The notes: generated by a model from the sequence alone, not told the origin. DNA of 64,000 nucleotides from an uncultured Paraprevotella sp. (GCA_944321365.1 CALULA010000002.1:186001-250000), one strand, 5' to 3'. Counted from the first letter of the stretch, positions 44,655 through 54,253 are shown. Numbers and translations are program-made.

Positions 44655-45563
44655 ATGAAGATTATAGCGGTGGTGGTCACTTACAATCGGCTGGAGCTGT
44701 TGAAGCGCAACTTGTCCTGTTTGCGAAACAATGCTCCGCTTTCTTCCGTCGTGGTTGTGAATAACGGCAGTACGGATGGAACAGGAGAATGGCTGGCCGG
44801 GCAGACGGATATCGTTGTGCTCACTCAGGACAATGTGGGAGGTTCCGGCGGCTTTTATACCGGCATGCAATACGCTTTCGGACAGGGGGCCGACTGGATC
44901 TGGTGCATGGACGATGATGTGTTTCCCCGTCCTGATTGTCTGGAGGATTTGTTGTCCTATACCAGGCAGGAGGAGGTAGGCATTCTGGCACCGCGCCGCT
45001 TGCAGGAAGGGCAGATTTATACCAATGACTTCCTGTCTTTCAACCTGACCCGTCCGTTCTCGTCCATGTACGTGGGGCGTTTGGCCAAGATGCAGGTGGA
45101 CGGGGCTATGGAAATCAGCGGTACAGCTTTCGAGGGACTGTTCGTGCGGCGCGATGTGGTGGAGCGCATCGGGCTACCCAATAAGGAGCTTTTCATTTTT
45201 TGTGACGATACAGATTATTGTTTGCGGGCGGTTTCAGCCGGGTATAAGATTTTGTATGTGCCGGACGCCCTGATGGACAAGGAGAAGTTCTTCTCCGCCG
45301 ACAGCTGGAGCGAACGGCAGAGAAAGAAGAAATGGAAACGTTTCTACCAGATTCGTAATTCCACTTATCTGAACCATCATTACGGCCGCAACTGGGCCGT
45401 GCGTTACTTGCGCGGATTCAACGGAGTGCTGGGCTACATGGTGATTGCCTTTTTCACGGCTCCTTTTTCCAGCGCATACAGCTGGGCGGACATTCCATAT
45501 TTCTGGAAGGCTTATTGTGACGGCGTGCGGGAGCGGCTTGGTAAGGTGGCGTTTCCGCAGTGA
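44655..45563 (+). CDS. Glycosyltransferase family 2, galactofuranosyltransferase-like
   Basis: A 302-residue GT2 protein: VVVTYNRLELLKRNLSCL, VNNGSTDGTGEWL, then NVGGSGGFYTGMQYA and WCMDDDVFPRPDC with the DDD metal site. This NxGGSGG...WxMDDD pattern is shared with galactofuranosyl and rhamnosyl transferases. It fits the presence of glf in the same operon. A TTG opens the frame at 44637, but a strong AAGGAGGG ribosome site at 44642-44650 points to ATG 44655. It is the last gene of the acyltransferase-glf-kinase group. Confidence 0.85.
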   Translation: MKIIAVVVTYNRLELLKRNLSCLRNNAPLSSVVVVNNGSTDGTGEWLAGQTDIVVLTQDNVGGSGGFYTGMQYAFGQGADWIWCMDDDVFPRPDCLEDLLSYTRQEEVGILAPRRLQEGQIYTNDFLSFNLTRPFSSMYVGRLAKMQVDGAMEISGTAFEGLFVRRDVVERIGLPNKELFIFCDDTDYCLRAVSAGYKILYVPDALMDKEKFFSADSWSERQRKKKWKRFYQIRNSTYLNHHYGRNWAVRYLRGFNGVLGYMVIAFFTAPFSSAYSWADIPYFWKAYCDGVRERLGKVAFPQ

Positions 45564-45709
45564 CACTGCTGTTCCGGCAGGGGCACGCCTGAACGGCTTC
45601 AGGGCAATGCGTGTATGCTGTGTTGGAAGCGGAGGTTTTTCTGTGCCGCTTTGTTTCTGATGTCTATTCGCGTCAGCGGATAAGATGCATTTTCTTTGAC
45701 TGTTTGTTT

Positions 45710-45740
45710 TTTGCATTTACCGATTTAATATGTACCTTTG
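45710..45740 (+). promoter_or_regulatory. Promoter of the DUF5672 gene
   Basis: TTTG (45710-45713), 19 bases, then TACCTTTG (45733-45740): a full Bacteroidetes promoter match. It overlaps the longer frame from 45730, so it supports ATG 45763 as start. Confidence 0.8.
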
Positions 45741-45762
45741 CCAAACAAGTAATAGGAAAGAT

Positions 45763-46572
45763 ATGGAAAAGGAAAGGACGTTGGTTAAGGTTGTCATACC
45801 TGTGTATAAAAACAGAATGGAGGATTGTGAGTCTGTGGCGTTGCAGCATAATCTTGCGATACTTTCGTCTTATCCTGTGTGCTTTGTATATCCAGAAGGA
45901 TTGGATGTCAGTCTGTTTTCCCGTTTGTGTCCATCTGCGGAGTTTTGTGAGGTTTCACCGGACTGGTTGGGCTTGCGGCGTGGAATCAGCGGATATAACG
46001 AGATGATGATGTCCAAGGACTTTTATGACTTGTTCTCTGATTGCGAATATATTCTGATCTGTCACCTTGATGCCTGGATATTCAGGGACGAGCTGGCGGA
46101 ATGGTGTCGGCGGGGATATGACATAGTGGCGGCCCCTTGGCCGGTCAGGCCCCGTTACCGCCATTTCCCGTTGAGGCAATATATTTGGCTGAAGAGTACA
46201 CTGGCGGCCTGCTGTGGCAGGTTGTCCCGCGTGCGGATGTACGGAAAGATCGGCAATGGCGGGCTTTGCCTTCGCAGGGTTGCTTCTTTTTCACGGGCAT
46301 GCGAACAATATGCCGATGTCATTTCACAGTTCAATGCTCGTTCGGACGGCATGCATAATGAAGATATTTTCTGGGCACTGATACCGAAAGAGTTCCGTTA
46401 TCCTACGGTGGAAACGGCTTTGGAGTTTGCTTACGATCTTAAGCCACGGTTGTGTCATGAGCTGAACCGCTACAGGTTGCCTATGGGATGCCATGGTTTT
46501 CTCCATAAAAGCCGCCGTGCGTTTTGGGCGCAATATATTCCTTTGTGCGAAGATCAGGTTACGGGCGCGTGA
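45763..46572 (+). CDS. DUF5672 protein, probable glycosyltransferase-like
   Basis: A 269-residue protein from ATG 45763; the promoter at 45710-45740 rules out the frame opening at 45730. It matches the DUF5672 family, seen in glycan clusters: VVIPVYKNRMEDCESVALQH, YEYILICHLDAWIFRDEL-like text around the DxD-type acidic pair (HLDAWIF), IGNGGLCLRR and HNEDIFWAL. The pattern resembles a GT-A glycosyltransferase, but the activity is unproven. It has its own promoter, between the core operon and the opposite-strand glycosyltransferases, ending 10 bases before the end of the next gene, which converges on it. Confidence 0.75.
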   Translation: MEKERTLVKVVIPVYKNRMEDCESVALQHNLAILSSYPVCFVYPEGLDVSLFSRLCPSAEFCEVSPDWLGLRRGISGYNEMMMSKDFYDLFSDCEYILICHLDAWIFRDELAEWCRRGYDIVAAPWPVRPRYRHFPLRQYIWLKSTLAACCGRLSRVRMYGKIGNGGLCLRRVASFSRACEQYADVISQFNARSDGMHNEDIFWALIPKEFRYPTVETALEFAYDLKPRLCHELNRYRLPMGCHGFLHKSRRAFWAQYIPLCEDQVTGA

Positions 46573-46581
46573 AAGGACAGG

Positions 46582-47496
46582 CTATGTTGTTTCTTTTTTC
46601 TGTTGCTGTTGCGGTTCCGGGATGTATTCTATTTCCGGGTAGAAGGTCAGTCCGTCCTTGCAGCCGCGTTTCACGGCATCGATAAATTCCTGTTGATGTC
46701 CGTCCTTGCGGCGTTTGATTCTGTTCTTCATGATGCGCAGCTTGTTCCATACGATAAAACGGAATAACAGCTGTGAACGTGTCTCGCGGTGCTTGATATA
46801 GCATGAATTCCGGACTTGATAGTAAAAACGTTCTGCTGTATGGGCCGGGGCCTTATCCACAGAGGGGTAATAGTTTTCTTTCGTTTTGTGATATACAATG
46901 CTGTCTTTTACATAGTAATTGGTGAATCCTGCGTTAGTGATTCGTGCTGTGTATTCCGTGTCGTCGCACCAGATAAAAAATTCCTTGATGGGGAGTCCGA
47001 CCTGGTATACGGCTTGCGTCCTTATTAGGACGGACACGAACGAACATGACATGCATTCACTTACAGGTGTTATGGCTTGTGGATTACGAAGGGCAGGTTT
47101 GTTCATGAGATGCTGGGTGTCATCCATCCATTTGACTTGACTGCAAACAAATCCAGCGTGAGGATGGCAATGCACGATGTCCATGAGCTTCTCCAATGCA
47201 TCGGGGGTGGCAATTGTATCGTCATCCATTATCCAGATAAAGTCACATCCTTGCATGACAGATTCTTTTATTCCAATGGAAAACCCTCCGGCACCGCCTA
47301 CGTTTTCGGGGAGTTGAATGATGCGGTATTTAGTGTTCTGGGAGAGGCTTTGGAGAAACTGGCCTGTGCTATCGGTGGAATGGTTGTCTACTAAGATGAT
47401 TTTTTCTATAGGATAACTTTGCTGTTCCACTGCGTTCAGGCATTCTTTCAGCAATCTCAAACGGTTATATGTAACGATTACGCAATTTACTTTCAT
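46582..47496 (-). CDS. Glycosyltransferase family 2
   Basis: A 304-residue GT2 from ATG 47494-47496 (MKVNCVIVTYNRLRLLKECL). It has LVDNHSTDSTGQFL, then NVGGAGGFSIGIKE and WIMDDDTIATPDALEKL. The layout is closely similar to the galactofuranosyltransferase-like gene at 44655, so the two are probably related enzymes adding similar sugars. It is the last gene of a minus-strand operon with GT90 and GT8 genes. A frame opening at 47532 adds 12 unconserved residues. Confidence 0.82.
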   Translation of the reverse strand: MKVNCVIVTYNRLRLLKECLNAVEQQSYPIEKIILVDNHSTDSTGQFLQSLSQNTKYRIIQLPENVGGAGGFSIGIKESVMQGCDFIWIMDDDTIATPDALEKLMDIVHCHPHAGFVCSQVKWMDDTQHLMNKPALRNPQAITPVSECMSCSFVSVLIRTQAVYQVGLPIKEFFIWCDDTEYTARITNAGFTNYYVKDSIVYHKTKENYYPSVDKAPAHTAERFYYQVRNSCYIKHRETRSQLLFRFIVWNKLRIMKNRIKRRKDGHQQEFIDAVKRGCKDGLTFYPEIEYIPEPQQQQKKETT

Positions 47497-47550
47497 GTAT
47501 GTGGGGCTTTTAATGGAGATGGGGGGGATCATTGGCGAACAGTTTCTTTC

Positions 47551-48474
47551 CTATATGGAAGCGAGATTTATGTATTTGGGCTTCCGCAGTCCGGTGTAGA
47601 ACGGCAGCAGCCTGAAGAAGCGTTTCAGCCGGTTCTTCAGGTTATTGTCCGGACGTACGCCTTTCCAGGGCGTAAGGTCCAGATAGTCGAAGTAGAGGTT
47701 GCGGAGGGGGTGCTGGCTGTCGTAGTTCCATGGTTTCCGGTTGGTGTAGTGCAGGATGGTGGGGTGCTTCAGGACGTGGGCGTGGTCCTTGTGCCATTCC
47801 TGGCCGAAAGCGGTCGTGTTGCGGTAGAATCCGTCCTGTACGTTCCATTCCAGCCCTACCAGTTCCTTTTGGTCGTGCAGTATGCTGTTCAGCAGGTCCT
47901 GGTCATTGAACAGTATGCGCTCCGGGTAGGTGTGGAAATAGCTGATGCAGGCCTGTCCCACCTGGTGTCTTCTCCAGTAGTCAAGGTTGATCAGGAGCAC
48001 TCCCGCGTTGAAGTAGGAGTCCTGCATGGGATATTGCAGGATTTCGTAGCGTTGTGCTTCCCGGCATCCTGTATCCTCCACGGCAGCCACTCCGGTGTGG
48101 TCGATAGGTGTGTTCCAGAATGGGCTGATGTTTCCTGTCACCACGATGTCGCAGTCCAGATAGAGCACCTTGTCTAAGTTTTGTGGCAGGAGGTCGGCCA
48201 GGATGCAACGGTAGTAGGTGGCCATGGAGATTCTTTTGCTGAATTTGCGTATGGTGAATCCTTTGAGGGCCTCCGGGTCGGGGGAATAGTAGCGGACCGT
48301 GCTGCGGTAGCTTTCCGCCAGTTGACACAATGCCGTCTTTCCTTCATCCGCAAGACCGTCGGACACGATATGTATGGTGAACTGTTCCTCCGGGTTGTTC
48401 TTGAACAGGGAGACCATGGTGACGGCACAATGCTGTACGTAGTTGTTGTCTATGTTAAAGGCTATATGTATCAT
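47551..48474 (-). CDS. Glycosyltransferase family 8
   Basis: A 307-residue GT8 protein. HIAFNIDNNYVQHCAVTMVS is the nucleotide-binding start and VLYLDCDIVVTGN holds the DxD metal site; later YFNAGVLLINLDYW and LNDQDLLNSIL-like blocks are typical of LPS alpha-glucosyl/galactosyltransferases (WaaJ/RfaJ type). It probably adds a hexose to the LPS core from a UDP sugar. It lies between the GT90 gene (12 bases upstream) and the GT2 gene. Confidence 0.88.
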   Translation of the reverse strand: MIHIAFNIDNNYVQHCAVTMVSLFKNNPEEQFTIHIVSDGLADEGKTALCQLAESYRSTVRYYSPDPEALKGFTIRKFSKRISMATYYRCILADLLPQNLDKVLYLDCDIVVTGNISPFWNTPIDHTGVAAVEDTGCREAQRYEILQYPMQDSYFNAGVLLINLDYWRRHQVGQACISYFHTYPERILFNDQDLLNSILHDQKELVGLEWNVQDGFYRNTTAFGQEWHKDHAHVLKHPTILHYTNRKPWNYDSQHPLRNLYFDYLDLTPWKGVRPDNNLKNRLKRFFRLLPFYTGLRKPKYINLASI

Positions 48475-48486
48475 GTCATGGGGGCT

Positions 48487-49500
48487 TTATATGGTTTGTC
48501 CGGACAGCCGGAAGTATTTGTCCATGACCATCAGCGAGATAAGTTCCTCCCGTTCCCGGTCTTGGAATTGCCGCACGTATTCATGGGCGTGGTGCAGGAT
48601 TTCTTCGGCCTTCTCCGGATGGTCGATGTAGTATTGCAGTTTTTCCGGCAGGTCCGAGAAGTCCTCTTTCACTTCGATGTAGTGATGGCCGGGGATGAGG
48701 GTACCCTCCATGAACCACGTCTCGCATGTGGGGCGGGTCATCACGGCCAGCGAGTTGGACGACATGACCCATTTCAGGTTCGAGGCCACGTCGTTGCCCT
48801 CCAGGGCCATGATGAACTTGTAGTCCAGATGTTCCCGGATGGTTTTCTTGGGGGTCATCCACGCTTCGGGGCAGCCCTCGTTCCTGCCTACCACCCCGCA
48901 GTCGAACATCGGATGGTCGAAGTACATCTCCAGGAACCTGGTCCTGACCCGGCTCTGGCGGATCTTGCCTCTGAAGATGGCCATGTCCTTCTTCTCGCGG
49001 AAAGGCACGCTGTCGTTCACGAACATGAAATGGCGCAGCTTGTCCAGTTTCAGCACTACGGAGTTGCTGTTGTCGCCGTCCAGCAGGCGACTCTTGACGA
49101 TGGTCGGTGTATCAGGGGTGAAGTAGACGTCGCCCGGACAGAAGTTCCACCGGAATGTCTTGGGGAACCAGCGGGTGACGTCGTGCTGGTCGAGGTAATA
49201 AGCCGTATGGAACATCTTGCGTTTGTAGTCGCCGATCTGTCCCGTGTAGTGAATCCAGCTACGTGCCCGGTCCAGCTTGTTTTCTGCGCTAATCCGGAAT
49301 GGTCGGTTGATTTTGATGTAATAGTCTGTCCGCTGCTGGATGTAGTCATAGTCCGGACGCTCCTGCGCCTGTGCCAACAGTTGGGGCAGCCGGTGACGGT
49401 ACAGTGCATCGGGGACTGCCATGCCGAGAAAGCCGGAAAGGAAGTTCAGGAACTTGTTTGGTTTCCCGCTGTTGAACTTGTATGTGATGCTGTCTCCCAT
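48487..49500 (-). CDS. Glycosyltransferase family 90 (LpsA/CAP10-like)
   Basis: A 337-residue protein from ATG 49498-49500 (MGDSITYKFNSGKPNKF); the longer frame to 49602 runs into the promoter region and is rejected. It resembles the GT90 family that includes LPS xylosyl/glycosyl transferases (LpsA) and fungal CAP10: AIFRGKIRQSRVRTRF, CGVVGRNEGCPEAWM, YKFIMALEGNDVASNLKWVM and CETWFMEGTLIPGHHYIEV. It is the first gene of a minus-strand operon GT90-GT8-GT2. Donor unknown, possibly a UDP sugar. Confidence 0.85.
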   Translation of the reverse strand: MGDSITYKFNSGKPNKFLNFLSGFLGMAVPDALYRHRLPQLLAQAQERPDYDYIQQRTDYYIKINRPFRISAENKLDRARSWIHYTGQIGDYKRKMFHTAYYLDQHDVTRWFPKTFRWNFCPGDVYFTPDTPTIVKSRLLDGDNSNSVVLKLDKLRHFMFVNDSVPFREKKDMAIFRGKIRQSRVRTRFLEMYFDHPMFDCGVVGRNEGCPEAWMTPKKTIREHLDYKFIMALEGNDVASNLKWVMSSNSLAVMTRPTCETWFMEGTLIPGHHYIEVKEDFSDLPEKLQYYIDHPEKAEEILHHAHEYVRQFQDREREELISLMVMDKYFRLSGQTI

Positions 49501-49560
49501 AATGGCGTTTTTGTATTTGTTCGTAATGTCGCTCTTGGGAAGAGATACACCGAATATCGG

Positions 49561-49591
49561 CAAAATTACGCAATTAATTGGAGATGACAAA
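49561..49591 (-). promoter_or_regulatory. Promoter of the GT90-GT8-GT2 operon
   Basis: On the minus strand, TTTG (49588-49591), 19 bases, then TAATTTTG (49561-49568): an exact match to both elements. The leader is about 55 bases. Confidence 0.8.
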
Positions 49592-49704
49592 GGATAGAAC
49601 AAAAGAAAACAGTTTTTGCTTGTTTTAACCGTCTCTTGGTAGTTTTTTCAGAATCTGCCCGGATAATGCCATGGGCTATTGTCCGATGAAAATATGGTAA
49701 TAGT

Positions 49705-49736
49705 TTTGGTTGCCTGAAGTTTTTTCCATACCTTTG
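49705..49736 (+). promoter_or_regulatory. Promoter of the MsbA-like exporter gene
   Basis: TTTG (49705-49708), 20 bases, then TACCTTTG (49729-49736). The ATG is 25 bases further. Confidence 0.75.
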
Positions 49737-49760
49737 CGCGGTTATGTCCATTGAACTGTT

Positions 49761-51596
49761 ATGGTTAAAGAATTTTTCTCTCTGCTTAAGCGGTACATCA
49801 AGCCTTATCGTAAATATCTGACTTGGGCGGTTGTATTGAATTTCGTGTCACAATGGTTGAACGTGTTTTCGTTCTTGGCTTTGGTGCCTATCCTTGACAT
49901 CTTGTTCAAGGTCAACACAACGACTTATGAATATATGCCGATGGATATTCATAACCTGAATAAAGACGTGCTGATGAACAATGGATATTATTTTATCAGT
50001 AAGATTATCGCAGAATACGGCGCGTTCTTTACATTGGTTATAATGGGCATAGTGCTTATTTTTATGACCTTGTTGAAAACGTTTGGCTATTTTGCTTCGT
50101 CTGCTGTTATGGTGCCTCTTCGGACAGGTATAGTAAGGGATATTCGCATAGAAGTATATAATAAAGTCTTGAGATTACCTTTGAGTTTTTTCTCGGAAGA
50201 GCGCAAGGGAGATATTATTGCCAGAATGAGTGCGGATGTGACGGTTGTGGAAAACTCTATTACGAGTTCGATAGATATGTTGATCCGTAATCCCATTGCC
50301 TTATTGGTTTGTTTCATTACATTGTTTACCGTGAGCTGGCAGTTGACTTTATTTGTGATTGTGATACTGCCTCTTGCCGGTTGGATTATGGGAGTAGTGA
50401 GCCGTAAGCTGAAAAGCCAGTCTGTGGCAGCACAAGCACAGTGGGGAGATATCATGTCACAACTTGATGAAACTTTGGGAGGCCTGAGAATTATCAAGGC
50501 GTTTATAGCAGAGCACAAGATGTCTGCCCGTTTTGCTAAAACAAATAATGATTTCCGTGATGCCATGAATGCAATGGTCATCCGTCAAAGTTCAGCTCAT
50601 CCAATGAGTGAATTCCTTGGAACTTGTGTGCTTGTCATTGTATTATGGTTTGGTGGAGCGTTGATTCTTAATCAATATTCTCCGATTAACGCTGCCATGT
50701 TTATCTTTTACATGACAATACTTTATACGATAATTAATCCGTTGAAAGAGTTTTCCAAAGCTTTTTATAATATTCCGTTGGGCTTGGCCAGTATGGAACG
50801 TATCGATATGATACTGAAAGCGGAAAACCCTATTAAAGAGCCTGAGACTCCGTTGCAGTTGGCAGCTTTTGAACATGAATTGGAGTTCCGCGATGTCTCT
50901 TTCAGTTACATTTCCGGTCGTCCGGTATTGAAGCACATTAATTTGAAAGTTCCCAAGGGAAAAACCATAGCTTTGGTGGGGCAGTCAGGTTCCGGAAAAT
51001 CCACGATGGTGGATTTAATACCTCGTTATCATGATGTGTGCGAGGGCGAACTTTTGATTGACGGCAAGAATGTGAAAGATATTTCGATTCAGTCTTTGCG
51101 TTCGTTGATAGGGAATGTGAATCAGGAAGCTATATTGTTTAACGATACCTTTTATAATAATATCACTTTTGGCGTGGAGAATGCCACAATGGAACAGGTG
51201 ATAGAGGCAGCGAAGATTGCGAATGCGCACGATTTCATCATGGAGTCCGAGAAAGGATATGACACGATGATTGGTGACCGCGGAGGGCGTCTGTCTGGCG
51301 GACAGCGGCAGCGCGTGAGCATCGCCCGTGCCATTCTGAAGAATCCGCCCATCCTGATTCTGGACGAAGCCACATCTGCACTGGACACCGAGTCGGAGCG
51401 TCTGGTGCAGGAAGCACTGGAGCGTCTGATGAAGTCGCGCACTACGATTGCCATTGCCCACCGTCTCAGTACGATTAAGAATGCAGATGAAATATGTGTG
51501 CTTTATGAAGGTGAAATCGTAGAGCGGGGCACGCATGAAGAACTTATAGCGATGAATGGCTATTATAAGAAGCTGAACGATATGCAAAGTTTGTAA
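49761..51596 (+). CDS. ABC transporter, MsbA-like lipid flippase
   Basis: A 611-residue half-transporter with an N-terminal six-helix exporter domain (about residues 15-330) and a C-terminal ATPase: VGQSGSGKSTMVDLIPRY (Walker A), LSGGQRQRVSIARAIL (signature), ILILDEATSALDTESE (Walker B) and IAHRLSTI. It works as a homodimer in the inner membrane. In this LPS cluster it is likely to flip the lipid A-core molecule to the periplasmic side, like MsbA, but a related role in exporting another lipid or glycan cannot be ruled out. It is followed by a GT2 gene after 12 bases. Confidence 0.88.
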   Translation: MVKEFFSLLKRYIKPYRKYLTWAVVLNFVSQWLNVFSFLALVPILDILFKVNTTTYEYMPMDIHNLNKDVLMNNGYYFISKIIAEYGAFFTLVIMGIVLIFMTLLKTFGYFASSAVMVPLRTGIVRDIRIEVYNKVLRLPLSFFSEERKGDIIARMSADVTVVENSITSSIDMLIRNPIALLVCFITLFTVSWQLTLFVIVILPLAGWIMGVVSRKLKSQSVAAQAQWGDIMSQLDETLGGLRIIKAFIAEHKMSARFAKTNNDFRDAMNAMVIRQSSAHPMSEFLGTCVLVIVLWFGGALILNQYSPINAAMFIFYMTILYTIINPLKEFSKAFYNIPLGLASMERIDMILKAENPIKEPETPLQLAAFEHELEFRDVSFSYISGRPVLKHINLKVPKGKTIALVGQSGSGKSTMVDLIPRYHDVCEGELLIDGKNVKDISIQSLRSLIGNVNQEAILFNDTFYNNITFGVENATMEQVIEAAKIANAHDFIMESEKGYDTMIGDRGGRLSGGQRQRVSIARAILKNPPILILDEATSALDTESERLVQEALERLMKSRTTIAIAHRLSTIKNADEICVLYEGEIVERGTHEELIAMNGYYKKLNDMQSL

Positions 51597-51608
51597 TGAT
51601 AGATAGTA

Positions 51609-52580
51609 ATGCCGACGTTGTCAGTTATTGTCCCTTTATATAATGTCCAAAATTATTTGGATGATTGTGTGCAGAGCATATTGTCACAAAGTTATAGAGA
51701 CTTAGAATTGTTGTTAGTTGATGATGGTAGTACAGACGGATCGGCGGCTTTGTGTGATGGTTATGCACAAATGGATGGTCGTGTTAAGGTCTTTCATAAA
51801 ACTAACGGTGGGGTTAGTTCTGCACGAAATGTGGGACTTGAGCATATGAGGGGAGAGTTCCTTATTTTTGCAGATGCTGATGATTGGTTCGCTTCAGATG
51901 CTTTTTCAAAACTGATGCAGGATGCCGCAACTTTGTCGGATCTGACTTTTTATGGGAGCATTTTTCATTATGCCGACCATGAGGAGCAACGTTCACCGGG
52001 AAATCATAGTTACTCTGACTTCTTGGCTTTGCAGCACGGTTTGTTGCATCTGGCATACAATAAGGACTGTCCGGATTATATTGGCTTTACATGGAATAAG
52101 TTATTCAGAGCTTCTATTATAAGGGAGCATGGATTACGGTTTGTGGAGGGACTATCTATCCGTGAGGATGAAGTCTTCACCTTATCTTATGCTTCTTTTT
52201 GTTCGACAATGCAGGTATTGCCGGATCGGCTATATCATTATCGGAAACTTCCATGTGGATTGACAGTGGCGAAAAAAAATAGCGATGAACTTCGCTTGTT
52301 GGCTTGCAATTATATGCAGTTGAAAGAATTGTATAGTGAAGAAGAGCTTAAGGAATACATCCGCCGACAGATGGTCAAGTTCTTGCTTTCTGCTGTTCGG
52401 ATTTCTGCTGAAACGAAAATCCGCAATAATATGATAGATGAATTGTGGCGTAATAAGAACAAGCAAGAGTGGTCGCTACCCGTCAAATTCCTGTACAGAC
52501 TTTTTCTGTCTGTTTCGTCACCTGTTTTTTTGCGGTGGTTTATGTCTGCCCGTTTCTTTTTTTACAGCCTAAAGTCTTAA
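51609..52580 (+). CDS. Glycosyltransferase family 2
   Basis: A 323-residue GT2: LSVIVPLYNVQNYLDDCVQS, LLVDDGSTDGSAALCD, SSARNVGLEHMRGEFLIFAD and ADADDW, then GFTWNKLFRA and IREDEVFTLSYA as the acceptor-site region. A hydrophobic C-terminal segment (KFLYRLFLSVSSPVFLRWFM) may attach to the membrane. It follows the ABC exporter by 12 bases. The last 41 bases overlap the end of the convergent GT2 gene on the other strand. Confidence 0.85.
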   Translation: MPTLSVIVPLYNVQNYLDDCVQSILSQSYRDLELLLVDDGSTDGSAALCDGYAQMDGRVKVFHKTNGGVSSARNVGLEHMRGEFLIFADADDWFASDAFSKLMQDAATLSDLTFYGSIFHYADHEEQRSPGNHSYSDFLALQHGLLHLAYNKDCPDYIGFTWNKLFRASIIREHGLRFVEGLSIREDEVFTLSYASFCSTMQVLPDRLYHYRKLPCGLTVAKKNSDELRLLACNYMQLKELYSEEELKEYIRRQMVKFLLSAVRISAETKIRNNMIDELWRNKNKQEWSLPVKFLYRLFLSVSSPVFLRWFMSARFFFYSLKS

Positions 52581-53400
52581 GCCATATCTCCAATTGGTGC
52601 AGGCTATCTCTGATTAGATATTTAAAAGCGTTTCTCAGTAGTTTCAGGTCTCTTGGGATTGGTGGCTTTGACATAGCTTTCTTGATTTTCAACTCTAAGG
52701 GGGATAAATCTTTTGTCAGCCTGAATTTATTTTGGATCTCTTTGGGGATAAGTCTGTCGATGACTTCTTGCTTTTCTTTTTGTAGCAGTTCCATGTTGCT
52801 GGAGGATATACCGTCTAAATGATAGCGGGAGACAATAATATCTAAGGGGACGTAACTGCGGTTGTGCAGAAGCCATTCTTCAAAGAGCTTCTCCCAGTCT
52901 GATACAATCTTATGGTTTTCATTATATGGATTTTCTTTTAGTATGGCAGTTCTGGTGAAAGTGGACTGATGGTTGACGGAGCCAGTGAGAAGAAAGTCTA
53001 TGGACATGTTTTGCGGGAGGCTTTCCTTTTCTGCCTTACCGTTCTTTTTGACCCGTATGGGATGACCTACGTAGAAATCCTCTCCGTTGAGGTAAGGGGC
53101 AACATGGGCAAGTACTTCCTTGTTATAGAAAGTGTCGCCAGAGTTCATGAAAATGCAGTATTCCCCTTGGGCTATGGCTATGGCCTTATTCATGGCATGA
53201 TATATGCCTCTGTCTGGTTTGCTTTCCCAATAGTCTATTCTGAAGATGTTGTTGGCAATATATTCTTTGCTGCCATCGGTAGACCCTCCATCGATAACGA
53301 TATATTCGTATTCGGTGTAGGTCTGGTCTAAGACGGATTGTACAGTCTGTTTTAGTCCCTCAAGATTGTTAAAGTTGATGGTTACAACTGTAATCTTCAT
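52540..53400 (-). CDS. Glycosyltransferase family 2, tandem paralogue 1
   Basis: A 286-residue GT2: MKITVVTINFNNLEGLKQTV, YIVIDGGSTDGSKEYI, RGIYHAMNKAIAIAQGEYCI and MNSGDTFYN. Its nearest relative in the window is the next gene: the two share most of the first 180 residues (VIDGGSTDGSK, GIYxAMNKxIxIAxGEYCIF, MNSGD, NGxDFYVG). Its start overlaps the stop of that gene by four bases. It ends 41 bases inside the convergent GT2 gene. This cluster type (WcaA-like) often adds sugars to glycolipids. Confidence 0.85.
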   Translation of the reverse strand: MKITVVTINFNNLEGLKQTVQSVLDQTYTEYEYIVIDGGSTDGSKEYIANNIFRIDYWESKPDRGIYHAMNKAIAIAQGEYCIFMNSGDTFYNKEVLAHVAPYLNGEDFYVGHPIRVKKNGKAEKESLPQNMSIDFLLTGSVNHQSTFTRTAILKENPYNENHKIVSDWEKLFEEWLLHNRSYVPLDIIVSRYHLDGISSSNMELLQKEKQEVIDRLIPKEIQNKFRLTKDLSPLELKIKKAMSKPPIPRDLKLLRNAFKYLIRDSLHQLEIWLKTLGCKKRNGQT

Positions 53401-54239
53401 TTTTCTTTTTTGTATTGTTTATGATTAAACAGAAAACATGCAATGTCTTTCATCAGAAACTTGAAGGCATTTCTGAAGATTTTCCAATCACGGCTGACTG
53501 GAGGCTTGGTAAAGGCGATCTCTATCTTTCGTTTAAAAGGACTAATGGGAGTTTCTTGTTTGGGTAGGTACATTTTTAGTATTTCAGCGGGTATGGTTTC
53601 TTCCAGCACTTCGTTCCTTTCTTTCCAAGACAGGTCTTGGTTTGTGTAAGAAATACCATCTAACGGGAAACGCGATATGATGATGTCCATATGCGTATAT
53701 GATTTGTTATGCAGAAACCATTCTTTGAGAAGTTTCTCCCAATCAGAAACTATTTTATACTTTTCGTTGTAGGGCCTCTCTTTCAATAGCGAGGTTTTGG
53801 TGAATGTAGATTGGTGGTTGATGAATCCGGTCAGAATGGCGTCTAAAGTCATTTTTAGAGGAGAATATACAGTTCTTTCTTGTCCGTCTAATATTTCTAT
53901 CGTGTTTCCGACATAGAAATCCCCTCCATTTAGGTGAGGATAGACCTTTTCCAGAACAGTGTTGTCATAAAATGAATCTCCAGAGTTCATGAAGATGCAA
54001 TATTCGCCCGTGGCTATGTTGATGCCTTTATTCATGGCATTGTAGATACCTTTGTCCGGTTCGCTTACCCAATGGTCGATTCCGGGTGTATTTTGGATGA
54101 GTGTCTTACTGCCATCAGTAGACCCACCGTCTATAACGATATATTCATAGTCTTTGCAACTTTGTGACAGGACTGAGTCAATGGTTTTTTTCAGGCCCTG
54201 GCAGTTGTTCAAATTCAAACTGATGATGGTATATTTCAT
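53397..54239 (-). CDS. Glycosyltransferase family 2, tandem paralogue 2
   Basis: A 280-residue GT2 from ATG 54237-54239 (MKYTIISLNLNNCQGLKKTI), a start that leaves 14 bases after the GT4 stop; an earlier ATG (54263) would overlap that gene. It carries IVIDGGSTDGSKTLIQ, KGIYNAMNKGINIATGEYCI, MNSGDSFYDN and a basic C-terminal tail. It is a paralogue of the downstream gene, so the pair arose by duplication and may add the same sugar to successive positions. Confidence 0.85.
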   Translation of the reverse strand: MKYTIISLNLNNCQGLKKTIDSVLSQSCKDYEYIVIDGGSTDGSKTLIQNTPGIDHWVSEPDKGIYNAMNKGINIATGEYCIFMNSGDSFYDNTVLEKVYPHLNGGDFYVGNTIEILDGQERTVYSPLKMTLDAILTGFINHQSTFTKTSLLKERPYNEKYKIVSDWEKLLKEWFLHNKSYTHMDIIISRFPLDGISYTNQDLSWKERNEVLEETIPAEILKMYLPKQETPISPFKRKIEIAFTKPPVSRDWKIFRNAFKFLMKDIACFLFNHKQYKKEK

Positions 54240-54253
54240 TATGGTACTATTTG

